DNA from: Immersiella caudata
Taxonomy: Eukaryota > Ascomycota > Sordariomycetes > Sordariales > Lasiosphaeriaceae
Reading direction: 5' to 3'
NCBI GenBank assembly: GCA_030512335.1
Contig: JAULSU010000003.1
Span: 2,480,001 to 2,544,000 of the forward strand
Length of the DNA stretch: 64,000 bases
Under the pieces are notes generated by a model, which had not been told where the DNA came from, did no database searches, and saw only the letters and a program-made list of their open reading frames with translations. Positions 47,701 through 60,878 of the stretch are shown piece by piece (position 1 is the stretch's first letter; each line of letters opens with the position of its first letter). The translations under genes and the position numbers were made by a program.

Positions 47701-49392
47701 TTGACGTTGCGGTCCAGTCCATAGCACACGTGCGCTTCGACGAGATAAGCTCTCACCATGGGAGCTATTCAAGTGCAACCTGGAAGGGGCACGCAAGAGC
47801 AAAACCATCATCATGCGTTCCGCCGTGAGCTCTAATCCCATCCCTCGTGCCTCAGGCTGTCTCACTTCCTTCGCCCAGGAACAGCAGGTAGGGACAGACA
47901 GCAAGAATGAACCGTGCGAGACGCCAGCTTTCTCGAAGTTGGGTAAGCGATACCACAAACCACAGACCACCACGTCCCGAAGCTGTCCACACTCCGAAGT
48001 CCTCCACATCACGCCAATCCAATACCCTCATCTCGGTCGCGGTTGCATCCAGGATCCCCCTCGGTTGTACCCTGCGGACGGTACCCTTATACCGCACGAT
48101 ACAACCCGCCGTACGTCCTGACTCTAACCATGTCCGCCATTTCACTCTCTCCGCCGACATCGCGAGTTCCATCATGGGTGCTGTCTCGAGTTGCGGGCGG
48201 CATAGTAAACGTTTGTCCTTCATATCACACGACAACAAATTGTCCTGCCTCGACAGGTATCAGGCAGGTCAATGTTTGGGTCTTAACAGAGTATTAGAAG
48301 GTACTTGAGCCGACCTGTTCTTGAGGACGGCACGTGATGGATGGCCCACGGAAAAGCCATGATCATACAGACCAAGAAGCCCCATGTCAGAGTATCCCCA
48401 TACTAAGAGAAGACGACAGTCTTCCCCGGCAGTCACGCGCACATCGGCACTTCTAGCCTCACAGCTCTTAACGGTAGTCACGATGAAAGCTCATGCCCCA
48501 TTTTACTTGTGAGGCTTATTTACCATTAAGAAGTTACACATATATCGTATCTAAACCTGGGCTCTTCAGGTAGGTGTGCCTGTAGTCTTTAGTCGCAAAC
48601 AGCAATCACAAAACCGTCTCCCTCATACAACTCTCTTCCTTATGCCTAGTGTGGTACAACCCCATTGAGGTCTTTGCCATGGCCAACCCATCCCGTTACC
48701 AGCAGCCGCCGCGTTGATCATGATCATACCATGCAGGCCGATCCGCCGATACCGTGTCACCCCATAACCCTTTTCTTTTTTCCTCCTTATCCTTCCCACC
48801 CTCCATGTCTTGCTGCCAATGCTCTCTCGTAGCGACGATATTGGGGCGTAACGGTCTGAAGCAACATACCAAACCTCCTTCGGCCTTCACTCTCCCCAGT
48901 CCCCTCCCAACGGATGTTTGGCCCCCGCCATACATCACCCACAACCAAGTTCTAGATGGCTTGCGAGCTATCCCGACTCATACCCTGAAGCAAAAGAGAT
49001 TATAGAGTAGCCTCTGCAACAGGGGGGAGTTAGGGGATTGTAACGCAGACATGTGTGTGCACATCTCTCCAGGCCCATTCTGTTCCGCCTCGCTAGCCTC
49101 TGACCCCCAAACCTGCTCTACAAAAACACAAACAAGAAAGTGAAGAAAAAATTAACAATGCTTTGGCTTTTCTCAGAACCTATGAAGTCAATGCCCCCTC
49201 CTTCGCCACCGTCCGAATGCTGTCCCGCCATTACTCCCTCCAAACCGTAACTCCAGCCTGCGCCCGAAGACGAGCAATACCTAAAATCCCTAAATTATCG
49301 ACTCGCAACTCAAAGGTTTTGGCGTGAAGGGTTGAGCTTCGTCTTGAACTTGTCGGAGGCAGGCCGACATTCCCTTAGGCAGTGCTCGCCAC
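44770..49392. other. 4.6-kb region with no supported gene
   Basis: Lies between the 5' end of the PH-domain gene and the 3' end of the NTF2-RRM gene. Open frames on both strands are short, with biased composition and no recognisable domain, and I could not assemble exons into a conserved product. No tRNA or transposon recognised. A noncoding RNA or poorly conserved gene cannot be excluded. Confidence 0.5.
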
Positions 49393-51135
49393 CTAAGCGT
49401 TTCCTGCCTGCGAGGCACCGCGGCCTCTCGGGGCTCCGCCACGGCCACCACGGGACTGGCCCGTGAAGCCACCACGGCCGGCTCCCTGACTACCGCTCCG
49501 CTGGGGCTCGTACCCACCACGACCACGGCCGGGGACTCCGCCACCACGAGTAGAGCTGTAGTTGCTGCCTCCGTAGGCATTGGCCTTCGGCCGCCGTTGC
49601 TCAACGATGATGTTCTCGCCGTTGACGGTGTGCGGGTTGTTGGCTACGGCAGCGTTGTAGCCAGCTTGAGTCTTGAACTCAACGAATGCGCAGTTCTGCT
49701 TCTATGTCAGCGCATACGTAAAACAAGGCAACAAGGCAACAAAGACACACAAACCTTTGCTCTGTTAATGTCGAAGTATGCCAGCTCGCCAAAGCTAGCA
49801 AGGATACCCCTCAGCTCTTCATCCCGCACCTTGTCGGTGACATACTTGATGTAAGCCATAGCGCCCTCCTTCTCGGCCGGGGCGGCTGACATGGACTGGG
49901 GCCTGCTTTGACGCTTGGTCTCTGCGGTCTGCCACTCGCTGCCTTGGTCCTTGGCCGCGGCAGCAGGAGTAGGAGTGGGCTCAGCCGCCTGAGCGGCAAG
50001 TGGCGCAACGGCGGCAGCAGCGACAGGCGCGCGCGCTTGAGCAGGGACAGGAGGAGTGGCGGTTTTCGGAATAGGCACCACGGGGCGCGGCCCTGCAGCG
50101 GCGGCAGCACGGCTGGCCCAAGTCATCGGCTTGGGCGGCTCCTTAGGCTTCTCTGGCTCAGCGACAACGGGAGCGACCGGGGGAGGTGCGGCCTGGACGG
50201 CGGGCGTTGGGTTGGGATCCTTGGGCTCTTCGGGCTTCTTGATCTCCTCCTCAGCGATTTCCTCGACAATCTTCTCAGGCTCGGGGATCGGCTCGTTCTT
50301 TTCCTTAGCGAGCTCTTGAGCCTCCTCAACGGATTCAGGTGCGGTACTCTCTGCGGCGGGCGTCGACGCCTCGACCGCAGCGGTCTCAGCCTCCTCCAAC
50401 TTCTGCTCGACAACAACAGCATCAAGCTCTACGGGCTCAGTTTCCTCAGTGGGTTCCTCCTGGGCCGGAGCTTCTGGTCCAACCTGCTCCTCTGCCTCAA
50501 CCACTCCAGGAGCCTCGCTGATGACAGCCGCGGCAGGCTCTTCAGCCTCATCCTCGGTTTCCTCATTGATGTACCGAAGAATGTCGTTCAGCACGAAGTA
50601 GCCAGAGGGTTGCTTTGCGAGAACGAAGGTCTGGACAAACTTCTTGGGGGGGGCCGCCTTGTTGGAAGTTTCGCCAATGACCTGAATCACAATGTTGTCC
50701 TCAGAACCTTGAGAATCAACATTGGAGATGCAGACTTTGCAGTTCTCGAACTCGAGTGCCTTGATACGATCCTGGATGGCCTTGGTTACAAGTTAGCATG
50801 TGAGGGCGCTAGCGGAGAGCAAATATGCCATGGTTACTTACCGCGCGACCCAAAGCGATTGGAACAATCTCAGTCTCCTGACCATAGACGAATTGCGACT
50901 TCTTGCTGTAGAAGAGCTAGAGGAAACGTCAATACGGTGCCACGCGTCTCGAACAGGGTTGTAGGGCGGAACAAACATGGAGCTTCTCGGGGTTCTTGCT
51001 CAAGGTGGTGTAATACTGCTCGACGAAGTACCAACCGACTTCATCCTTGGGAAGGTCCTTCGAGTTGGAGTTCGATGCGGCCTCGGTTGTTTGGGGAGCT
51101 GCATACTGCTCATGATTGACACCGTTGGTTGCCAT
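49393..51135 (-). CDS. NTF2-like + RRM protein (G3BP/Bre5/Nxt3 family)
   Basis: 522 residues from exons 51135-50977, 50916-50842, 50780-49755 and 49701-49393 on the minus strand; all introns are phase 0. The NTF2-like domain spans about 30-150 (EVGWYFVEQYYTTLSKNPEKLH ends exon 1; LFYSKKSQFVYG opens exon 2). A long Glu/Pro/Ala-rich acidic linker follows, then an RRM at about 384-460 whose RNP1 is CAFVEFKT, split from RNP2 by the last intron. The C-terminus is Gly/Arg-rich with RGG repeats. The order is that of animal G3BP, yeast Bre5 and fission-yeast Nxt3: stress-granule RNA-binding proteins that also act as partners of the Ubp3/USP10 deubiquitinase. The role here is inferred from that family. 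A large antisense open frame (49908-51119, plus) is a shadow of its codon bias. Confidence 0.92.
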
Positions 51136-54100
51136 GATTGCTCGACGTCGGGGTGTCGTTTGGGTCGAAGAGCGAACCTACACACTGGCGCGCGGAAAGA
51201 CAACTAAAATATCGTTGAGCCCAAAAGATCTGGGGATACGTCGACGACAAGCTAGCTGGAAGAATGTCAGTACACTCTCGTATAATTGGTAAGTTTCTGA
51301 TTCGGCAGACGGAAGCTTTACCTTTCTAGAAGCTGGGTTGAGGAATGGAGATGGGAACGCCCGAGGAAATTTGGGGCGCACCAATCGAAGCTGACCGTGG
51401 GTGGCGTGAGGAGGCAAGGGAGGAAGGAGCGCAGCGTTCAGCTGGATGGAAATAGATGTTCACGTCGAGCAGCCAGGTGGCTCGTTCTTGTGTTTTTGGG
51501 TCGGTAAGAGTTAACGGAAGGGAGTGATAAGCTGTGGAAGGCTGAAGGTTAAAGGACTTGAGGCCCGAAATTCTGACGACGACGACTGGTGAATTATTTC
51601 GCAGCCCCACCTGGAATTTTGGGACCAATGGGAGCGCGCAGATTTCTGCCGATGCTGGCCCGAGCGACCTAGAGTTTGGTGAAGCTGCCAGTTGCCCATT
51701 GATAATCTTGCGCCATAACCACCCACAACATACCTAGACAGGAGCCCTTTGACGAACCGAAGAAGGCGTTCTGAAGGGCTTAAGATTTGTTCGAAGGATT
51801 TTTATGCCCTCTAACCCAAAAAGCAAGGCCTATAGAGAATGCAAAGAGGCATGGCTGCTGATGATCGAGCGGGAAGAAGGTCGCCGAACACCTCAGCAAC
51901 AGTTGACTCTTTTCGCCACTAGTTCCGCTTGTGGCCGCATGTCCTCCACCTGTTGAACACACCCGGGCCGTTACGAGCCAGTAACAGACGAATTGCACCG
52001 ATGAAGTCACCAACTGCTGAAGTCAGGAAATGGCTTAGGATCGAAGATGGCCAGCGCGGCACATCGGCGCGCCAGCTTTCGGAGACCCGCCCAACAACGA
52101 CAATCCGGCAGCGCGCTGGCAGACGTCATTCTGTGCTGTGTTTCATTGGCCACATGGTGTCCCACGCTCCATTCCCTGCCATCTCACAAGTCTTATGGAT
52201 TGTTTCAATGCCACGCGGTGTTAGAACCATTTGCCATTGAGGGCCGCTTACCACTGCAGAGGAAGCGCCTCAGATCTTTCACTCGGATGGGCCTTGTTTT
52301 TGAATAGAGGCCTCTGATCACAGATGAGGAATGTTTCTTTGTTTCTGAAGGCCGCGAAGACATGATGGGTAAGGTGTTCATAACTTGATTAGAACGGCTA
52401 GTCTGCCGTTTCGATTCGAAATAATACATAACCGACTCGTGCCGCGTGCTATAGCTGTCGCCTTGACTAGCTGCAGCGCGGCTCCTTCCGCTGGAAGCAG
52501 AGCCGCTCACTTCTCACGCGCTGCCTTCGGCTCAGCCTCTTCATCCGCCCAAGCTGGGAATACCTCGAGACTCCGCACCTCGAATACTTACTCGGAGTGA
52601 TTTGGTGTCTCGAGTCCAAAGCAGGAGGCGCATCTCCCAATGAGACAGCCTTCACGTCTCTTGCGACATCCAACCAAGAGAAAACCTGCGCCTTCCAAGT
52701 TTGGGCTCTCTGGAATTCGGGGTGTTCTAGCGCCTGTCTTTCAAGTAGGAATCGCCCAAGCTTCCTGACAGCGAGTTGACTCGTGCGTTGTTGCGGACTC
52801 GGACCGGAGAACCGCCCCGCGCCGACCTCCCCGCGAGCAATTATGGGCTGGTGCGGGAGAGACACATGGGTTGGGTAACGCAAGGAGCTCTGCCTTGCCG
52901 TAGCAGCCGGCCCGCGTACAACCCAACTTTGGTTTTTTTCTGTTCGCTCTATACCTACCTACCTAGCCGTGGATTCGGCACGCCCTTCACTGGCCACGAA
53001 GAGCATCCGCCAGAGCTCTATGCTTGACAGCCAAGGCGGCAAGCTTTCTGCTCTACCTCCTTACGAAGATTTCCAAGGGCGTATTGCAGGTGAGTATGAC
53101 AGTGAGTGTCTCGAGCTATAAACAAAATTTGCATCGGGATTGTACCTACCACACATTTGAATGGGGCAGGAAGCCAATTATGCGACGTCATCGTGCACAT
53201 CCCCACAGACGACAGCTCGTAGTCTGTATCATAAGCAGACCAGGAATATTGCTGGCTCATGTCCCTCTTTCCTTCAGTGGGGGCGTTTAGTGGCCACTGA
53301 CTGAATATGTAACAAGAGAACAGCTGGTTGACAGTAGGTATGTCAGACCCCTGGGTCCCTCGAACTCAGCTGGACTACCTGAACCGAGCTTTCGCTTTGT
53401 TGAAGCCTCGTCACAAGCATTCGGCTGGTTGGTGGCTGCGTCCAAAATTCAACATCGCTGGTCGGCTGCCCCGTGCGGCACAGGGAGCCTCGGAAAGCCA
53501 TTGATTCCAAGAGCTGAGAGCTGAGGCACCGTGCGGTGTCGCATTTTATCTAGGGGCTGGCTGGAGTTCCATCTTGGTTTTCCAACGGTTGAGAAGGATC
53601 TGAGTGCGTCAGAACAAGCATATCTGCGCGTGACGCCTCAGTGTACACGTTCGATGTGATGGCATTCATCTCGTACATTGCCAGCCACAAGCGGACGAAC
53701 GAGGTCTCGTTCCGAATTCCGACCCCGCTGTCAATCGGCCGCATGCCGGCCCCTCACATTCCACCCTCGTCTGCCTGCATGTTCGACATGTCTCGGGGCG
53801 GGGAAGTGTCAAGGAAAGCCCCGTCAACATTTTTCGGTAGGCTGTGCGGGGGGGTTCTTGCCGTTGTCCTTGGCCTGCGCCGCTCTCTGCTTCAGGGAGT
53901 CAGCACTTCACGTTTCTTTACCTGAACCAATGCTCGGGTGTCAAGCGAGAGCTGTCTTCTAATGTGATAAACCAAGACCCTTCGCGACAGTCGCGGTTGG
54001 TAATGGAGAGATGTGGATACGTCTGCCCCGCGTCGATGTTCGGTCAATCCGCCCAGTTCATCCGCACAGACTCCTGTCGGTCCTGCCTGGCTGGCTGAGG

Positions 54101-55069
54101 CAACCACGATTGGGCGTTGAAGTGAAAGCCATTTCGTCTGCAGAGATCCTTCCACCTCCCGCTGCGGAGCTGACGAGCGTTAGTCACAAAATAGCTGCTC
54201 GGGTTTGCACCGTTTCAGACAGCGTTATTACCGATGCCGGGTCCTGAGGCGTGGCGATTTTCGTCGAGTTCACAGGAACGTCCAGAACGTCGAGCGAAGG
54301 ACACGGTTATTCCGCTTGAAAACATCAAACAGGGGGCTTATCGCCTTGCACGTGGCATTCAGCTGTTCAACTCAAAGATGCCCGTCGTGATTTATATAAG
54401 TAGACATCCTGAGCACGGGGATCCTCGGGCGGATCGTCTTCCAAGGACTCGGGCTAGTTCCCACTCAGCTAGACAAGAGATCCGCTCCGCTTGATTACCG
54501 TCCCCATCGTACCATTTGCACCTCTCCATCGGTTCAAGTTTAGGAGCGTCCAAAGGGCACACACGCAGCACAGGATTCGCACTGCGGCAGCGTCGCAGGC
54601 AAATCACAAGCCCAACGACGTGCTGTTGGCCCACAGCCTGCCGTCATCCCCGGTTCGACGCAGGGTTTTCGGGGTTTCAATTCGGGGAACACCTCTCCAC
54701 GGCTGCCGGTTTCTGCGAGGCCCTGCGATGCTACGCGAGTAACCTCCTGCATAGAATGGTCCTGTCGACTCGCAGCGAATACGACCTGCCCCAGCAACGC
54801 GGGAATGGGCAGGCAGTCATTCGCAGTTAACTCCCCCCTTCCGCGATCTGGTTCCCATTTTTGACAACCATTTCGCCGCTGCCCGCCGTTCAAACGCAAC
54901 ACCATACGTCTACTGCTGGGGAGGGGACGCGGGCGGCCGAGCTTCCAGGTTCCTCTGGCTTCACAGTGCAGACGGACGACCACGCGGTCCTGCGCGGCGT
55001 GTTGTCGCCAACATTACCCACTCTGGCACGCACAAATTCGACCCGGACCGAGCCACACCCTAGTCGACA
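51136..55069. other. 3.9-kb divergent intergenic region
   Basis: Lies between the start codons of the NTF2-RRM gene (minus) and the Zn2Cys6 gene (plus). No gene supported; ORFs are short and featureless. It may carry long regulatory leaders for both genes. Confidence 0.5.
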
Positions 55070-57105
55070 ATGGTCTATTGCGGCAAGGCGTCCCAGAACT
55101 GCCAGAACTGTCGAACGAGGAGAATTAAGGTACGTATATCTACATCGCCGGCGCCCCAGCCGTCCATTCTCGTGCAGCATAAGGTACCCGGCGCGTCTTC
55201 TGCAATCCGCCGTGCGCCGTTCGCCCGAATGAAACGTCCCGGACCCAGCTCCGCGGGCGAGCAACTCCCATTCGGAACTGCGTCCCGCTGCGTCGCACAC
55301 GCCAGTCGTCTGCGGTTCCCGATATCAAAAATGACACTCGGCCCGCCGGCTGGTCCCGACTCCTCGTAGTCTAGAACGCGTAGCTGACACGAACCAGTGC
55401 GACAAAGTCCGCCCACAATGCACACAGTGCGTTCGTGTCGGCAAACGATGTCCCGGATACCGGGACCAGCTCTCGTTGATGTTCCGAGATGAGAGCGCCA
55501 AAGTCGTTCAGAAGGCGCACGCGCAATGGGGAGTGCAGGACTCACCGGATGGCAGCGAAGCATCTGGCTCCTCGCCCACATCGACGTCACCAACCAGCAG
55601 CGCAGGGGCTCGCACCCGGAGCTCATTCACCGAAAGTATTAGCTCCGGGTCCCCAGTTTCGCCAGATGGGAGGCTGGTGGCCGCGACGAGGGTGCCCAAG
55701 GAGGTTCAGTCCACGCTGGTCGACCGTGCCGTTCAGTTCTATCTCGAGCACTACGTGATAGGTCTTCCAGACGAAGCCAAGGCAGGTCAGGAACTTCGGC
55801 AAGAACCGTGGGTGTTCTCGACGATAACGCGTGACACAATGGCGGCCGTAGGCTTGGCAAGCCAATCGAACCTGACAGGGGACAAAGAGTTGATGGTTTT
55901 GGCGAGGCAGCAGTATGGCCTCGCGCTGCAGGGCACAGCATTCGGGCTTCAAGATATTCAAGGTCTCGATATTGGTGTGTACCTTAGGGCCATTGTTATG
56001 CTTGGCATGTTTGAGGTTGGTTGACCCTCCTCCCGTAGAGCAGTTTTCCGCCTGAGCCACTGGGATTGTGACTGATACGATCCGGCAGATTGTTGGAGGC
56101 GACGGACTACCCACGAAGGGGGCGCAAACGCATATCATGGGCGGGGCTGCGTTGATGAAAAGCCTTTTGCCCTTCTTCCAAGCTTCGCCGGATGGGGTAC
56201 GAGGGCTGATACAGCTGTGCTTCTCCATGGTTGCGACGGTCATGTGCTCTGTGCAGCAGCTCTCCCCGGAACCCAACGTCATGATTCCCACTCGGCCGGT
56301 CCCTAGTATGGCTGAAGGGATATTGCCAACATCGTTCATCGAATTCGCTGCGCTCGGGAGCAGCATGGCGTCTCCCGAAGACATGTCAGGCGCAGAATTG
56401 CTCAACATCATCTCCCGCTTCGTGCATTTTTCAGCTTTTGTCAGGAGTCGACTTTTCCAGGATGGACAACCTGAAGCTTTTGGTATCATACGTAACGCCC
56501 TGGACCTGGAGGAGCAGCTCAGCGACTGGGAAAGGCGACAACAGGGCACATGGGTATTCACGGAAGAGCGCGCCGACAAGGATTTCTTTCCTCCAGGTAC
56601 CGTCTTCGAAGGCTGCTACCACACATATTCCAACATGTGGACGGCACGAGCATGGACCAACTACCGCTTCGCCCGCATTTTAGTAAACCACCTGCTGCTC
56701 GAAAGCATCGAGCGCTTCCCGTCAAGCAGTCTACCACTGGTTCCCGCAGCACAGCAACGGCGTTCATATGATACCATCAAGCGGATCGCACGCGACACGT
56801 TGGTGTCCATTCCAACGCACTACCGACATCCCAGGTTGACCCATGCGCACCGTGAGCTCTTCGAAAAAACCAGAGGCGGCGCCGGGATTGGCTCGGCACA
56901 AATTCCTACGCTGCTTTTCCAGCTCAAGGTAGCGGGCGCTGCGCCAGGTGTCCCTCATTCGTACTGGGTGTGGGCCCTTGATATGATGCGGACGATATGG
57001 GCGGATACCGGCATGTTACAGGCGAAGAGATTATCAGACTTGCTTGCCAAGGTGAAAGAGGAACCACCACACACAACCGTGTTTGTGAAGTGGGAGGATG
57101 GATAA
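55070..57105 (+). CDS. Zn2Cys6 transcription factor (DUF3468/fungal_trans_2 type)
   Basis: 564 residues from exons 55070-55129, 55398-56015 and 56089-57105. The zinc cluster is at the N-terminus: C11-x2-C14-x6-C21-x6-C28-x2-C31-x6-C38. The MVYCGK opening and the CPGYRDQLSLMFRDE continuation are typical of the group. The first intron (268 nt, GTACGT donor, CTGAC branch) falls just before C21, so intron retention would destroy the DNA-binding domain. After a Ser/Thr-rich linker, the FYLEHYVIGLP segment begins the helical regulatory domain (fungal_trans_2/DUF3468), which runs to the end. It acts in the nucleus as a DNA-binding regulator; target genes are unknown and the adjacent genes do not form an obvious pathway cluster. 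Confidence 0.9.
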
Positions 57106-59558
57106 AACTTCAATCGGGGCGAGGCTTGTTTATTGGTCGGGTCAGGATATCGCAAGCCCCTTGAACGGACGAAAAGGAGATACCGCGAGGTTTGTGGGGG
57201 ACTCTGTTTATACGAGGGCTCAGCGTTGGTGTAAATGGTCTGGGTAAGGTATTTTTATCGAAACGGTTGCTCTGGGATAATTCGTGTTTGGGTATCGCCA
57301 AAAGCTGGTGCAAGTTAGGTCAAACGGAGAAAACGACCGTATCATATCGTGTACTGCTCTCTTTACCGACATCTTGGGCTTCCTCTCCTCGCAATGACTT
57401 GGTATTCCATCGTTATCACTTTGCACACGATGGGGCGCACCACACTCTCACCCCGATAATTGCATCTCTTGTCTCGTGGTAGAACAGGTCCACCGCCATC
57501 CCTATGGCGTCCGCCCTTAAGAAACACACGGGATGTAACAGCGGAGGATCTACTTCGTTGTGATAATGACACCGACTCTCTGGTGCTGTATCATCGCCGT
57601 CGACATTGAAAGTCTGGCCACCCTGCCGGGATAAACTTAATTCGCAAACAATCACACCAATGCCGAACCGCCAAACGGCCGGGATGCGGTGTTGCAATGG
57701 ATAAATTACGGAGGCCTTCACCGTGACAAAGGAAGGTGCCGCACTCAAAAAGCATTGCGATTCTGTCTTGTCTCGTACGCTGTGCTAAACTCCTCTGTTA
57801 AGAAGAAAAGCACGCGCATCCTGGCTCAAGATGCAACCTGGGAGATGGGGTTGACCGAATCAGGCGGGAGACTGGTGATGTTGCGTACGTGTGTGTGTGT
57901 TACGGGAGATAGGGGGTTAGGATTGTTAGCCACGGTAGTGTGGTGGGTGTGTTTGGGGAGACAGTCGACCAAGGAGAGAGGATGATGGGGATGCCGGGGC
58001 CGCGTTTCTGGCCCTAAGCGTCCCACCTGTGTTGAGCGAGAGAGCCATAGTTGTATCAATTACGGCATACGAGGGCTTTGGCGCGGGCGACGTTATGAAA
58101 GTAGAGAATCGTCGCTGTACGGAAACCACGTTGCAGACAAACTGAGGGGTTGTGGAAAGAAGAGAAAATTCACGTCGAGATCTGAGATTGATTAGGTGGG
58201 GAGGTCCACTGTGGGTCCAGTTGGCGCTGGGGAGGTCTGCAGGGGGCCTGGCAGTTGGATGGATCTGACATCGACAGCTTTCCAACTTGACCTTCAACCT
58301 CCATGTCTCAGATCTCTCTCACCCTCACCTCGGACTCTACTTCCACGACCGTCGCCAAGTTCACCAAGTTTCCCTGTCAAAGATCCCTCGATGAATCTCC
58401 AGGGTTATGGAGCCCCTGCCGCCTTGCGAGAGAAGAACCAAACGAGAGTGACGGGGTTCGCACATCGTGTGGATTCAATGCCGTCCCGCGAGCTCCTTGC
58501 GGACGATCATTGGAGTGTCTCTATGCTGATCGGTTCCAGTTGCTATTGTTGCCCAGAGGAGGCATATACATGCTTACCTATAGCATGCAACCCACAGTCC
58601 TGGACACCTCTTGCTCTGATGTGCGCCGTGCTTTTGGACTGCGCTGAACCGCGCAGGCACACACATGATGCTCGTCCTGTCTCAAATTTCTGCACCTGGT
58701 TCGCACCACTCATTCTCTTTTGGTTCGCAGCGATTCCTCGCGATTGGCTTCGGAAGCCTGTCTCGAGCGAGTCGTGAGTTATCGATGTTGGTTTTGCCAT
58801 CGTCTTCGATACGCTAGCTGGCGTTACCAAGTGGCAATAGGAATGTTTTCAATTCGTCTGGGATTCCAAGTTGGGGCATGGGTGGCATGTTCCAACGGGT
58901 GTTTGCTGGGGAAACAACACGCGCGACTCAGCGGCTCTTCCATCAACCCCAACGCTCGGACTTTCTTCAGACCATGTCACAAGTTGGTTTCTGCCAGCCC
59001 ACCATCTTGGAGTCTCGCGCATGGATCGAGCTAAGCCACAGCGCGACAACTATCATGCAGGTACCACTCGGTAGCAAACAGCCGACGCCAGACGACTAGC
59101 AGCGGGAGGCAAAGGACCTCTCACACCGCGGGGACTTCTTGAGACCAATGGTCAAACTGCGTCGTTCGATATGGGGAGGGGTCTTTTCGAGAGGGAAAGG
59201 GAGAGACCGCCTCACTTGGGCCAAGTGTTCCAAGAGACAGAGTCATTGAGCACGGAGATCATACAAACGGCTCGATGGCGGTACTTGAGGATTGCCACGA
59301 TGTGTTGTCGAACTCGTCTCTCTTATAAGCCCCGATCGCCCCGGAGATCTCCCCCTGCCTGGTAACAATAGTATTGCTCTCTGGCACCACGTTCCTTTCT
59401 TTTTGCTTTCCGTGGGTTTTACTCGGCCGTCGAGTGCCCTGCTGGCAGCCTTTAATCTACTATTCTGCTTCTCTTCTCATAGGACACTCGTTCTGAAATA
59501 CCTGCTTTCCTCTGCCCGGAGCAGATACATTTTAATATAGTTTGAAGGATCACCACGA
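57106..59558. other. 2.45-kb intergenic region
   Basis: 3' flank of the transcription-factor gene and promoter of the secreted-protein gene. GT-rich stretches near 57880-57960 are the only visible simple-sequence character. No gene supported. Confidence 0.55.
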
Positions 59559-60878
59559 TGCTAGGCCAAGTATTAACAGCCCTCGTGGGCTTCGGCTCTC
59601 TTGTAGCCTCAGGTAAGCACCTCCACCAGTACGTCCTTTATGGGCAAAAGGCGTGACTGACCTCGTACAGTCCCAACGGCACCTAAGCAAAGCCACAACC
59701 AGACCAACTTCCACAGTGGAGGTGATGCAGCCTCTGTCTTCCAGCAGCTTGCGCAACTGTCCCAGCTCGGCCAGCTTGCTCAACTCGCAGAAGCGGACCT
59801 TTTAACCCAGGTCCAATCTCAGCTTCTCCTTTCAGCAGACCTCCAAGCCATCAAAGACAACATCAGAATCAACAGTTTGAGAGCCAGATTTCCTCAAGTT
59901 GTAAGGCAACCTCCAGAAGCACACATGACGGATTTAGCATTACTGACCAACAACCACCAGAACACCGTTCTTGTGACGGTAACAAATGTTGTTGATGCTC
60001 GAAACCCAGCCGGCATCAATAACCGCTACCTCCTGAATGAACTTCTCATTGACAACGGCTTCGCGGACCAACAACAAGTCATCATGGTGACTGAGTCCCA
60101 GACTTACACCGTGGTATGTGCGATTCCTGCTGTTCCTTGCCCTGATGGCTCAGGAGGAAGAGGAGGAGTTACCTCCTCAGACCTCCTGAGAGATGCAAGC
60201 ATTGTCCCAACATGGAAGTTAGTCGCTGACATCGAGCACCAGACTGCAACCACACCGACAACAACCGACGCTGCAACATCCACACTCGACCTCGGCTCCA
60301 TTGTCGATTCGGCCTCCGTCGCTACCCCGACTGCCAGTAGTCTCACCCTCCCACTTGTTGGGGCGAGTGGTCCCGGCACGCTCGGTCTAGGGCTCGGCCA
60401 AGGCCAAATCATCCAACAACAACAAATAACTGTCACTACCTTCAACCCCCTCTCGGGCATCCCTCTCTCCTTCATAAACTCCCCTCAAGCCCTCCTTCTC
60501 CCCTACGACACCGCTGCTCCGACTTCCCCCTTGATCATCGAAGACCCTGCCAACATCATCTACGGTGGCGTCAACGGTCTACTCGTTCAGGGCCTCTCCA
60601 ACCTCCAAGCTGACTGCGCGGCCTTCGGTCTCGGCGGCAACGCTTTCCTCGGCGGTGCTGCAGGCTTGGGCCTCTTCTCCTCCGTCCAACAGGCCGTCCA
60701 GTTCCAGCTCACCTCCATCCAGATTGGCGGTGCCACGCAGGTGATTCCTCCATCCATCCTACTGGCGCACCCCGGTCTTTCAGGCGCACTGAGGGTGGCG
60801 GCTGTGACGAGCGCGGCAGAAGTTGCAGAAGCAACAGCACAGGCCACCGCGGAGGCGACTTCGTCGGCTAAGCACTAG
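59559..60878 (+). CDS. Predicted secreted protein, unknown function
   Basis: 420 residues from exons 59559-59613 and 59671-60878 (57-nt intron, GTAAGC donor, CTGAC branch, ACAG acceptor). Exon 1, MLGQVLTALVGFGSLVAS, is a signal peptide, so the splice is needed to secrete the product; the ATG context is ACGATGC. The mature protein starts with Leu/Gln-rich heptad-like repeats (LAQLSQLGQLAQLAEADLL), then a beta-rich part with VLVTVTNVVDARNPAGINNRY and a CAIPAVPC pair, a Thr-rich linker, a Gly/Leu-rich part and an Ala-rich C-terminus. No catalytic motif seen. A cell-wall or extracellular structural protein is a reasonable guess. Downstream, its 3' end faces RPS3 1.19 kb away. Confidence 0.8.

Noticed and set aside
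44770..49392. Degenerate transposon in the large gap
   Set aside because: No terminal repeats, transposase-like motifs or AT-rich RIP signature were visible.
49908..51119. 403-codon plus-strand open frame
   Set aside because: It lies antisense to the NTF2-RRM gene and mirrors the codon bias of its Glu/Ala/Pro-rich linker.
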